From JBCBSP01 sp964550935 (GTDB taxonomy: Bacteria > Pseudomonadota > Alphaproteobacteria > Caulobacterales > Maricaulaceae), in contig CAZKBB010000073.1 of the NCBI GenBank assembly GCA_964550935.1, positions 1-10,393 of the forward strand: DNA of 10,393 nt. Direction: 5' to 3'. The position numbers were made by a program, and so were the translations under genes. Shown piece by piece: positions 1-7,045 of the stretch; the stretch's first letter is position 1, and every line of letters begins with the position of its first letter. Below the pieces are notes generated by a model. That model made no database searches. It saw nothing but the letters and a program-made list of their open reading frames with translations, and was not told the origin of the DNA.

Positions 1-48
1 GGAGCATAGGGCGATCGGGCCGCCGGGCGAACCCGCCACGGGCGCGGG

Positions 49-168
49 TCAGATGTCGCCGTCTCGTTTCTGCTTGGCGCGAACGCGCACAAAGCGCACC
101 ACGCCATAGCCCAGAAAGATGAGAAGCGTGAACAGACCCAGCGCCGGAACTAAAGTGGACTGGTCCAT
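49..168 (-). CDS. Small single-span membrane protein (39 aa), function unknown
   Basis: I do not recognise this protein. A 39-residue reading frame starts at the ATG at 168, with AGGA (176-179) seven bases upstream as a ribosome binding site. A longer in-frame reading exists upstream, but it is arginine-rich, lacks a good ribosome binding site and crosses the intergenic hairpin, so I reject it. The peptide has a short polar N-terminus (MDQSTLVPA), one hydrophobic helix at about residues 9-26 and a basic tail (RFVRVRAKQKR). The positive-inside rule predicts a cytoplasmic C-terminus. It lies downstream of the crtB-linked 50-residue gene and could be read by leakage through the hairpin at 230-263. 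After its stop, a short GC hairpin (32-36 with 44-48) could end transcription. Being a real gene is likely but not proven. Confidence 0.5.
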   Translation of the reverse strand: MDQSTLVPALGLFTLLIFLGYGVVRFVRVRAKQKRDGDI

Positions 169-229
169 GATCGGATCCTTTCCCGGAAGCGACAGCGAGC
201 AAGGTCGGCCCTGCGCCGAAAGGGCTCGC

Positions 230-263
230 AACCCGGGGTTAACGCGCCCGGCGCGTTCGGGTT
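230..263 (-). terminator. Hairpin directly after the bch/crt operon
   Basis: An inner perfect stem pairs AACGCGC (241-247) with GCGCGTT (251-257) over a 3-base loop. It is extended by AACCCG (230-235) pairing with CGGGTT (258-263), leaving a 5-base bulge at 236-240. It begins one base after the stop codon of the last small gene. No long U-run follows on the minus strand, only a short CCCTTT further on. It may be a weak terminator or a 3'-end-stabilising structure. Confidence 0.4.
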
Positions 264-416
264 TCATTCCTCGGTGTCGCCGCTGTGATCCCTGTCGCCG
301 CCGCCGTCCTCGTCGCGCGTGTCGTCGCGATTGAGCAGGATCAGCTCGCGCACGCCCCACACGATCACCGCGCCGGCGATCAGCCCTTCAAACAGCAGCG
401 GCAGGTAGTCGCGCAT
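264..416 (-). CDS. Small membrane protein (50 aa) coupled to crtB, function unknown
   Basis: A 50-residue frame starts at ATG 416 and ends at TGA 264-266. The start shares its A with the crtB stop (TGATG), the classic arrangement for stop-restart translation, and a G-rich stretch lies just upstream inside crtB. The protein begins MRDYLPLLFEGLIAG, has one hydrophobic helix at about residues 5-28 (including AGAVIVWGVRELILL) and ends in a very acidic, Gly/Asp-rich tail (residues 31-50, with DDTRDEDGG). I do not recognise a family. Its place as the last gene of a pigment operon suggests a membrane-bound accessory role in carotenoid or bacteriochlorophyll metabolism, but this is inference from position only. 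The tight overlap and coherent membrane-plus-acidic-tail design argue that it is a real gene. Confidence 0.6.
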   Translation of the reverse strand: MRDYLPLLFEGLIAGAVIVWGVRELILLNRDDTRDEDGGGDRDHSGDTEE

Positions 417-1474
417 CAGCCCCGCCCGGCGGTCTGCGCTCCAGATTCCAGGGCTGCGCGTTCGCGCAGCTCAAGCTCCATAAGGATGTCGGCCATCCGA
501 CCCCAGTGTTCGCCCACATTCCACCAGGCCGGCTCTTCGGGTTGCGGCTCGCCCGGCGGGGTGGAGAGCACCAGAAAGCGCGTCTCGTCCAAAGGCTGCG
601 CATCGGTCTCGCCGCGCGCCATGGCGGCGTCGGCGAACCCCGCCAGCGCCAGCGAGAGCTTGCGCCCGGTCGAGGTGCTGACGCGTGCGCCTACGGTATC
701 GAAACCGGCCCGCTCGGCCTGAGCGCCGATCTCGCGATAGATGCGCGCGGCGGCGTGGATCGCCGGCCGGCACGTGGCCGGCAGAAGCGCCACGCCGGGC
801 CGGGCGCGATCGTAGAGACGCGCCGCCTCATCGAGCAGGCGCTCGGTGACCCGGCCCAGGCGCTCGTCGAAACGCGGCGCCGCGCGCCAGCGCTCCGGAT
901 CGATCCCGGCCTCGCGCATCCACGCGCGCGGCAGGTAGAGGCGGCCTTGCCGGGCGTCCTCGCCGACGTCGCGCGCGATATTGGTCAGCTGCATCGCAAC
1001 GCCCAGATCGGCCGCGCGCGCCAGGGCCGCTTCGCCGCGCACGCCCATGACGAGCGCCATCATCACGCCAACGCTGCCGGCCACGCGCGCGGCGTAGTCG
1101 CGCAGCTGTGAGATGGTGTCGTAGCGCAGGCCCGACGCGTCCCACGCGAAGCCCTGGACCAGCGCCTCGGGCAGGGCTTCGGGGATGTCGCATTCGCGCA
1201 CCAGGTCGGCGAAGGCCCGGTCCACCGGATCGCGGCCCGGCCGTCCCGCATAGATCGCCTCGATGCGCGCCTCCAGCGCGTCGCAGGCCGCGCGCGGATC
1301 CCCGCCGCCATCCACCAGGTCGTCGGCGCGGCGGCAAAAGCCGTAGAGGGCGTAGGCGCGGTCGCGCACCGCCGGCGGAAGAAGCAGCGAGGCGGCGTAG
1401 AAGCTCTTCGACCCGCCGCGGATCGAGCGGCGGCAGGCGTCGAGGTCGGCCGGGTTTGCAAACCGGTCAGACAT
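416..1474 (-). CDS. crtB: Phytoene synthase CrtB
   Basis: CrtB condenses two geranylgeranyl diphosphates head to head into phytoene, the first committed step of C40 carotenoid synthesis. It is a trans-isoprenyl diphosphate synthase of the squalene/phytoene synthase family. The 352-residue product has both Asp-rich diphosphate/Mg-binding motifs: D51-D55 in CRRADDLVD, and D169-D173 in QLTNIARDVGED, followed by the family signature GRLYLPRAWM (177-186). The N-terminal SKSFYAASLLLP (22-33) is also typical. I chose ATG 1474 because GGGAGGG (1478-1484) precedes it closely and the family N-terminus starts here; the frame stays open to 1681, but that extension is non-homologous shadow of crtI. It overlaps the end of crtI by 8 bases and shares one base with the next small gene. 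The length is close to other proteobacterial CrtB proteins. All key residues appear intact. Confidence 0.96.
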   Translation of the reverse strand: MSDRFANPADLDACRRSIRGGSKSFYAASLLLPPAVRDRAYALYGFCRRADDLVDGGGDPRAACDALEARIEAIYAGRPGRDPVDRAFADLVRECDIPEALPEALVQGFAWDASGLRYDTISQLRDYAARVAGSVGVMMALVMGVRGEAALARAADLGVAMQLTNIARDVGEDARQGRLYLPRAWMREAGIDPERWRAAPRFDERLGRVTERLLDEAARLYDRARPGVALLPATCRPAIHAAARIYREIGAQAERAGFDTVGARVSTSTGRKLSLALAGFADAAMARGETDAQPLDETRFLVLSTPPGEPQPEEPAWWNVGEHWGRMADILMELELRERAALESGAQTAGRG

Positions 1475-2999
1475 GAACCCTCCCATCAGGCACGACGGCG
1501 TCGAGCACCCGCGCCGAGGACAGAACCCCCGGCACGCCTGCGCCGGGATGCGTCCCGGCGCCGACGAGGTAGAGCCCGTCGACGTCTTCACTTTTGTTGT
1601 GGGCGCGGAACCAGGCGCTCTGGGTGAGAACGGGCTCGAGCCCGAACGCCGCGCCGCGCGTGGAGTTGAGGCGGTTTTCAAAGTCGAGCGGCGTCATGAC
1701 GCGCGACACCGTCACTTCGTCCTTCAGGCCGGGCAGGAGCGTCTCCTCCAGGCGCTGTTCGATGGCCTGGCGATAGGGCTCGGCCATGGTCTCCCAGTCC
1801 GTTCCGCTGTCCAGATTGGGCACCGGCGAGAGCACGTAGAAGGCGTCATGGCCTTCCGGCGCGAGCGAGGGATCGGTCGCGGTGGGCCGGTGGAGATAAA
1901 GCGAAAAGTCCTCCGCCAGGCGCTTGTGCTTGAAGATGTCGTCGAGCAGGCCCTTGTAGCGCGGCCCCAGCACGATGGTGTGGTGGTCCACCTCCTCGTA
2001 GCGCCGGCGCGTGCCGAAATACCAGACCACCAGGCTCATGGAGTAGCGCGCGCCCTCCACCTTGGCGTCCGACCAGCGCTTGCGTTTCGTCCCGGAGAGC
2101 AGGTGCTTGTAGGTGTGCCCGGTCTCGGCGTTGGAGACGACGATGTCGCTGGCGAGCGTCTCGCCACAGGCCAGGCGCACGCCTCTCGCGCGCCCGTCCT
2201 CGACCACGATCTCCTCCACCTCGCTGTCGCACCGGACCGTCCCGCCCTGTCCCTGGATCAGGTCGACCAGACCGGTCACCAGCGCGCCGGTGCCGCCCAT
2301 CACGAAATGCACGCCCCATTGGCGCTCCAGATAGGAGATCAGGCAGTAGATCGAGCTCGCCGAGAACGGATTGCCCCCGATCAGAAGCGGATGGAAGCTC
2401 AGCGCGACGCGGACCTTCTCGTTCTTCACATACTGCGAGACGAGGGCGTGGACCGAGCGGTGGCCGGAGAAGCGCAACAGGTCCGGCGCGATCTTCGCCA
2501 TGTCCAGTAGCTTGTGGAACGGCACGTGGCCGAGCTTCTCAAAGCCGATCTCGAAGATCTGCCGGCTCTTCGCCATGAAGCGGTCGTAGCCGGCCACGTC
2601 CTCCGGCGCGAATCGGGCGACCTCGGCGCGCATCGCATCGGCGTCGCGCGAGCAGTGGAACACCGTGCCGTCGTCGAAGCGGATGCCGTAGAACGGATCG
2701 ATCTCGCGCAGGTCGATATCATCGGCCATGCGCTTGCCCGCCAGCTCCCACAGCTCTTCCAGCAGGAAGGGCGCGGTGATGATGGTCGGCCCGGCGTCGA
2801 ATACGTAGCCGTCTTCGCGAAAGACGCAGGCGCGCCCGCCGGGCTGGTCGAGCTTTTCCACCACCGTCACGCGATACCCCCGCGCGCCCAGCCGCACCGC
2901 GGCCGCGAGCCCGCCGAACCCGCTGCCAATCACCACCGCGTGCGGGAGCCGGTCATTGCGCACGCCGTCCGCCTCGTTCGTCTCGACCCGTTTCAGCAC
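1467..2999 (-). CDS. crtI: Phytoene desaturase CrtI
   Basis: CrtI is the FAD-dependent bacterial desaturase that introduces double bonds into phytoene, giving neurosporene or lycopene; the sequence alone does not say whether three or four steps are made. The 510-residue product has the N-terminal Rossmann FAD motif GSGFGG (25-30), the acidic ribose-binding E48, and PGGR (53-56) with FDAGPT (67-72). A mid-protein WGVHFVMGGTGAL and the C-terminal CrtI signature GAGTHPGAGVPGV (480-492) complete the family pattern. The start is GTG at 2999, one base after the stop of the DUF3422 gene; GGAG (3007-3010) is seven bases upstream. The overlapping ATG at 3001 is in another frame and stops at once. Adjacent crtI-crtB is the common purple-bacterial arrangement, and the 8-base overlap suggests coupled translation. 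Confidence 0.96.
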   Translation of the reverse strand: MLKRVETNEADGVRNDRLPHAVVIGSGFGGLAAAVRLGARGYRVTVVEKLDQPGGRACVFREDGYVFDAGPTIITAPFLLEELWELAGKRMADDIDLREIDPFYGIRFDDGTVFHCSRDADAMRAEVARFAPEDVAGYDRFMAKSRQIFEIGFEKLGHVPFHKLLDMAKIAPDLLRFSGHRSVHALVSQYVKNEKVRVALSFHPLLIGGNPFSASSIYCLISYLERQWGVHFVMGGTGALVTGLVDLIQGQGGTVRCDSEVEEIVVEDGRARGVRLACGETLASDIVVSNAETGHTYKHLLSGTKRKRWSDAKVEGARYSMSLVVWYFGTRRRYEEVDHHTIVLGPRYKGLLDDIFKHKRLAEDFSLYLHRPTATDPSLAPEGHDAFYVLSPVPNLDSGTDWETMAEPYRQAIEQRLEETLLPGLKDEVTVSRVMTPLDFENRLNSTRGAAFGLEPVLTQSAWFRAHNKSEDVDGLYLVGAGTHPGAGVPGVLSSARVLDAVVPDGRVHV

Positions 3000-3000
3000 A

Positions 3001-4299
3001 TCATTTCTCCGCCCGCTTGAGCGTGCGCCGGATCCGGCGCACGCCGATCATCAATCCCAGCGCCACGATCGGGATGGCGATCGCGGTCACGAGGGCGGAA
3101 TCTAGAGGCGAACCGACGGTCTCCGAGCCCTTGGCCGCATAATTGATCAGCCCGACGACGTAATAGGTGATCGCCGCCACGGAGAGCCCCTCGACGGTCT
3201 GCTGCAGGCGCAGCTGAAGCTTGGCCCGCCGGGCCATCGCCTCGAGCAGTTTGCGGCTCTGCTGCTCTTGCGTCAGAGCGACGCGCGTGGACAAAAGCTG
3301 CGTGGCCCGCGCCAGGTGCTTGGACATGGACTCCAGGCGCTGGGAGACGGCGTGGACCGTGTTCATCGCCGGAGCCAGGCGGCGCTCCGTGAACTCGGCG
3401 AAGGTCTGCAGCCCTTCGATGCGTTGCTCGCGCAGCTCGCCGATGCGCGCCTGGACGATGCCGTAATAGGCCGCCGACGCGCTGAAGCGGTAATAGTGCG
3501 TCGAGTGACGCCGCTCGATATCGGCGGCCAGGCGCGAGAGCCGGTCGAGCAGGGCGTTCTCGTCCGAGGTTCCAGACTCGACCATTTCGCGCGTGATCCC
3601 GGCCAGATCCCGCTCGCGCCCGGTTAGAAGCCGGCCGAGTTCGCGAGCCACCGGCAGGCCGAGCAGCGCCATCATCCGATAGGTGTCCATCTCCAGAAGG
3701 GCGCGCACATGGCGTCCGGCCTGGCGCTCGCTCATGCTCCGATTGCGGATCAGGAATCGGTTGAACCCGTCCTCGTAGGTGCGGAAATCGGTCAGGGCGA
3801 CCGCGCCCCCGGCCGCGATGGACGCGCCGACGATTTCAGCGTCGCCGAACAGGCGCCGGGTCAGGTCGCCCGTGGCCGGATCATCGCCTTCGTCCTCGAC
3901 CATCAGCACGTGGGCGGCGAACAAGACCTGACCGGGCAGGGCGACCAGCCATTTTCGAGGCAGCTTGCCGATGGGGGGATCGTCCAGAGCCCCGTCCACG
4001 TCCGGATCGGAGCCGATGAAGGTGTAGCGGGTGAACTCGCTGTGGCACTCCCAGATGACCCGGACCGGCCCCAGATCGGCGGTGAAGTAATTGGCCGAAA
4101 CCTCCGGCGCGCTCAGCTTGAAGGCGGCGGCCAGATCGGCGACCGCGGCCCAGTCCGACTCGCGCCGGTCGGGGGCGGTGTGCAACACCAGGTAGGAGGC
4201 CTGCATCGGCGGGCTTAACGGAAGCGGCGGGCGCGCGTGGACCTCGCCTGACAGCTCTGCGCGTAAGGGATGGTCGCCGGGCAGGCTGAGAACGGTCAT
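3001..4299 (-). CDS. DUF3422 family membrane protein
   Basis: This 432-residue protein matches my memory of the DUF3422 family, which has no established biochemical function. The N-terminus carries the family-like HPLRAELSGEVHARP (10-24) and WECHSEFTRYTF (83-94). A long helical, probably coiled-coil stretch spans about 235-368, rich in Glu, Arg and Leu. Two hydrophobic helices follow at about 371-388 and 402-420, then a basic tail (RRIRRTLKRAEK). It should be a cytoplasmic protein anchored in the inner membrane by a C-terminal hairpin. The start ATG 4299 overlaps the bchO stop as ATGA, with GGGAG upstream. It sits between bchO and crtI without any spacer, so it is co-expressed with pigment genes. 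A link to pigment synthesis or the photosynthetic membrane is inference from position; family members also occur in non-phototrophs. Confidence 0.85.
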   Translation of the reverse strand: MTVLSLPGDHPLRAELSGEVHARPPLPLSPPMQASYLVLHTAPDRRESDWAAVADLAAAFKLSAPEVSANYFTADLGPVRVIWECHSEFTRYTFIGSDPDVDGALDDPPIGKLPRKWLVALPGQVLFAAHVLMVEDEGDDPATGDLTRRLFGDAEIVGASIAAGGAVALTDFRTYEDGFNRFLIRNRSMSERQAGRHVRALLEMDTYRMMALLGLPVARELGRLLTGRERDLAGITREMVESGTSDENALLDRLSRLAADIERRHSTHYYRFSASAAYYGIVQARIGELREQRIEGLQTFAEFTERRLAPAMNTVHAVSQRLESMSKHLARATQLLSTRVALTQEQQSRKLLEAMARRAKLQLRLQQTVEGLSVAAITYYVVGLINYAAKGSETVGSPLDSALVTAIAIPIVALGLMIGVRRIRRTLKRAEK

Positions 4300-5279
4300 C
4301 GCGCGTCTCCCGCGGTGCGGGCCGGCGCCCGGTCCGACGCAAGAGCGGGCGCTGCAGTCCGCGCGGCGGTTCGCGCCGGTGTCCGCGCAGACGGCCGGAT
4401 CGGGGCTGACGCAGCAGAGAACAGGCCGGCCTGCTCGGCGATGGCCGTGATGTGGTCGGCGACCGCGTCGGGGTCCTCCTCGTGCAGGAGGTGGCCGACG
4501 CCTGGAAGGCGGATCAAGCCGGCGCCGGGCATGCGCCGCGCCGCCCAGCTGATATCGCGCAGCGGCGTCGCCAGGTCGGCCTCTCCGGCCAGCAGCGTCA
4601 CCGGCGTCGTCATCCCAGCGAGCCGGTCCAGCAAGGGCTCCAGCTTGACGTGCGCCATCAGTCCGAGCGTGCCCGCGATATGGGCGGGCCTTGAGAACAG
4701 CCGGGTGTAAAGCGCCAGCCCCTCCTCATCGAGGTGGGAGCCGGTGCGCGCGATCAGCCGCGCCACCCGGGTCGGGTTCGCGCGGCCTGCCACGAAGCGG
4801 GGCGTGACCGGGTTCAAAAGGGCCAGATTCACCGCGCCGGCCGCCAGCCCCTGCGCCGGACCGCCATAGGGTTTCAGCGCCGGGGCCAGGCCGATCACCG
4901 CCTTCGGCGCGACCAGACCGTTCATCGTCATCTGCAGCGCGATGGGCGCGCCGGCGGAGTGGCCCGCCAGCATCGCCGGCTCGACATCAAGATGATCCAG
5001 CAGCGCGGCAAGCGCGCTCGCCACGCGGCTGAGCGCTGGCGCGGGCATCGCGCCGGAGAAGCCGTGACCGGGCAGGTCGGCCATGACGATTTCGAACCGG
5101 TCGCTCAAACGCTCGGCCAGCGCCCGATAGGAATGCACTGAGGCCCCGGTGCCGTGGATCAGAACGAGCGCGGGTCCTGAACCGAAGCGCTGGACATGCC
5201 AGTCCACGCCGCCCGCCTGGACCTGCCGGCTGGCCGCGCGATGGGGCCAGTCGGCGGGCGGTGTGGCCGAGCCGCTCAC
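4296..5279 (-). CDS. bchO: Magnesium chelatase accessory protein BchO (alpha/beta hydrolase)
   Basis: BchO is an alpha/beta-hydrolase-fold protein nearly always encoded with bchI and bchD in purple bacteria; its reaction is not firmly established. The 327-residue product opens with DWPHR and DWHVQRFGSGPALVLIHGTG (26-45, oxyanion-hole HG), then DLPGHG (68-73). The nucleophile is S108 in GHSAG (106-110), and likely triad partners are D235 (AGEAD) and H263 (VGHLLHEE). The start is GTG 5279, in a 4-base GTGA overlap with the bchD stop, with GAGG upstream. The recognisable fold ends near residue 287. A tail of about 40 residues rich in Ala, Arg and Pro, with PARTAARTAAP at 301-311, looks like a low-complexity extension; family members I recall are about 280-300 residues. 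It overlaps the DUF3422 gene by 4 bases. Confidence 0.93.
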   Translation of the reverse strand: MSGSATPPADWPHRAASRQVQAGGVDWHVQRFGSGPALVLIHGTGASVHSYRALAERLSDRFEIVMADLPGHGFSGAMPAPALSRVASALAALLDHLDVEPAMLAGHSAGAPIALQMTMNGLVAPKAVIGLAPALKPYGGPAQGLAAGAVNLALLNPVTPRFVAGRANPTRVARLIARTGSHLDEEGLALYTRLFSRPAHIAGTLGLMAHVKLEPLLDRLAGMTTPVTLLAGEADLATPLRDISWAARRMPGAGLIRLPGVGHLLHEEDPDAVADHITAIAEQAGLFSAASAPIRPSARTPARTAARTAAPALASDRAPARTAGDAR

Positions 5280-7045
5280 GCCGCCGCCTCGCGCGCCAGC
5301 CGGGCCAGAGCGTCCGGTCGCGCGGCGGGCAGGCGGACATAGCGGGCGTCCATGGTCTGGGCCAGGGTCCTGGCCGCGTCCGCGCCGCGCCGTGAGACAT
5401 CCACGATCAGGGCGGCGTGGCCGGCCGCGCGCACGCGCTTGGCCGCCTCCAGCGCCTGCGCGCCGGCGCGTTCGCGCCCCGGCGATCCGTCGCGCGCGAC
5501 ATTGGCCGCGCCGTCGGTAAGGAAGACAAGCGTGGCGCTGCGCCCCTGTCGCTGGGCCTGACGGGCCATCGCCTCGGCCGCGTCGATCGCGCTGGCCAGC
5601 GGCGTGCCGCCGCCGCCGGGCAGGGCCGACAGGCTGCGCTTGGCCCGGGTGAGCGAGCGGGTCGGCGCGAGCAAGGCTTCCGCGCCCTCGCCCCGGAAGG
5701 CGATCAGGCCGACCTGGTCGCGCCGTACATAGGACTCGCCCAGCATCAGCTCGACCGCGCCCTTGGCCTCGGCCAGGCGGTTCAGCGCCAGCGAGCCGGA
5801 GGCGTCCACGGCGAAGATCGTCGCGGTCTCAGGCACGTGCTTGAAGCGGCGCACCCGCAGATCCTCCTTATGGATCCGCAACGGCCCGCGCACGCCGTAC
5901 CGCTCCGCTCCGCGCCGACGCATGCGCTGGAAGGGAGCGGCCGCCATGATGGTTTCGCGCACGTCCAGGCGGGCGCCGCCGGTCGGCTCGCCGCGCCGGG
6001 TTCCGGCCGGGCGTCCGCGAAGCGCCATCTTGCGCACCGCCTTGGAGCGTCCGGCGCGCCGGGCCGGGCCGAGGGCGCGCCCTTCCTGGCGCGCCAGCAG
6101 CAGCCCGGGCGGAAGCGCGGCGGCGGCCGCGTCGATGCTGATCTGGGTCAGCGCATCGGCTGAGATCTCCGGCTCGGCCTCATCGGACGGATCCTCGTCC
6201 TCAGACCGGCTGTCGGCGCCGTCATCGGCGGGATCGCGATCGGGCTCGCGCTCGGACTGGGTTTCCTGGGTCTCCTCCGCGCCGGGCCATCGGGTCGCGC
6301 GCGGCGCCAGCACCAGCCGCGCGGCGAGCGCGATGTCGGCTTCGCTGACTTCATCTTGTCCGTTCAGTGCTGCATTGGCGCAGGCGACGCGGACGGCCAT
6401 GACCGGCGTGCGCATCGACATCGCGCCGAGCGCCAGAGCCGCTTCGGTCAGCGCCCGGACGGCGTCGCCGGTCTCCACATAGGGCAGGCGCACCTGAGCC
6501 ATGGCCACCGATTCGCGGTCGAGCGCGGGAAAGCGGCGGTTCAAATCAGACAGCCGGACGCCGGACAGATCGAGCGCGAAGGCCAGCCGGTCGACCAGCG
6601 CCTCCGGCACGGCCTCCTCCTCTTCGCGCCCGTCTTCGCCGCCTGCATCGCCTTCGTCCAGAGCGATGAGGACTGGCGCGTCTTCCCCGTCGAGCGCCTG
6701 GCACAGGCGCGCGGCCACGCCGGCCTCGATGCGCTCAGCCATGGGCAGGGTTCCGATGCCGCCCGCGATCGTCTCCAGAAGACCAGCGCGGCGCACGGAG
6801 CGCCCGCTGGCGAGCGTGGCGGTCAGGTCGAGACCCCCGAGCAGCGCCTCGTCCTCGACGCCGGCGGGAATGCGCCGCGAGCGCACGTCGCCGAACACAT
6901 CGTGCAGTGTGTCCAGCCAGGCCTCGCGGGCCGGGCCCGGGCGCGCCCGGACCACCGCTCCGCCGAGACCGGGATCGATCGCCAGCAGGCCGGCCGCCAG
7001 ATGCGCGTCGCGCCAGGCGTCCGCAGGAGGCACCAGATCGGTCAC
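5276..7045 (-). CDS. bchD: Magnesium chelatase subunit BchD
   Basis: BchD pairs with BchI in the AAA+ motor that drives BchH to insert Mg into protoporphyrin IX, the entry to bacteriochlorophyll synthesis. The 589-residue product has the usual three parts. First is an N-terminal AAA+-like domain (about 5-250) without a proper Walker A. Next is an acidic, Pro-containing linker (about 257-295, many Asp/Glu). Last is a C-terminal von Willebrand A/integrin I domain with the metal site DASGS (414-418), T481 in GGGGTPL and D511 in FLTDG. A second acidic patch (137-144) interrupts the N-domain. I chose GTG 7045: it overlaps the bchI stop as GTGA, has GGAGG upstream and starts the family N-terminus. 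The frame stays open to 7261, but those 72 residues are Arg-rich shadow of bchI. The length is a little above the roughly 560 of Rhodobacter BchD. Confidence 0.95.
   Translation of the reverse strand: MTDLVPPADAWRDAHLAAGLLAIDPGLGGAVVRARPGPAREAWLDTLHDVFGDVRSRRIPAGVEDEALLGGLDLTATLASGRSVRRAGLLETIAGGIGTLPMAERIEAGVAARLCQALDGEDAPVLIALDEGDAGGEDGREEEEAVPEALVDRLAFALDLSGVRLSDLNRRFPALDRESVAMAQVRLPYVETGDAVRALTEAALALGAMSMRTPVMAVRVACANAALNGQDEVSEADIALAARLVLAPRATRWPGAEETQETQSEREPDRDPADDGADSRSEDEDPSDEAEPEISADALTQISIDAAAAALPPGLLLARQEGRALGPARRAGRSKAVRKMALRGRPAGTRRGEPTGGARLDVRETIMAAAPFQRMRRRGAERYGVRGPLRIHKEDLRVRRFKHVPETATIFAVDASGSLALNRLAEAKGAVELMLGESYVRRDQVGLIAFRGEGAEALLAPTRSLTRAKRSLSALPGGGGTPLASAIDAAEAMARQAQRQGRSATLVFLTDGAANVARDGSPGRERAGAQALEAAKRVRAAGHAALIVDVSRRGADAARTLAQTMDARYVRLPAARPDALARLAREAAA

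Noticed and set aside
1475..1681. N-terminal extension of crtB by 69 residues
   Set aside because: This part overlaps crtI, does not look like a CrtB N-terminus, and a strong GGGAGGG site precedes the ATG at 1474.
1473..2510. Long plus-strand frame opposite crtI (345 codons)
   Set aside because: It is antisense to a clear CrtI gene, shows no motifs, and long open antisense frames are expected in GC-rich DNA.
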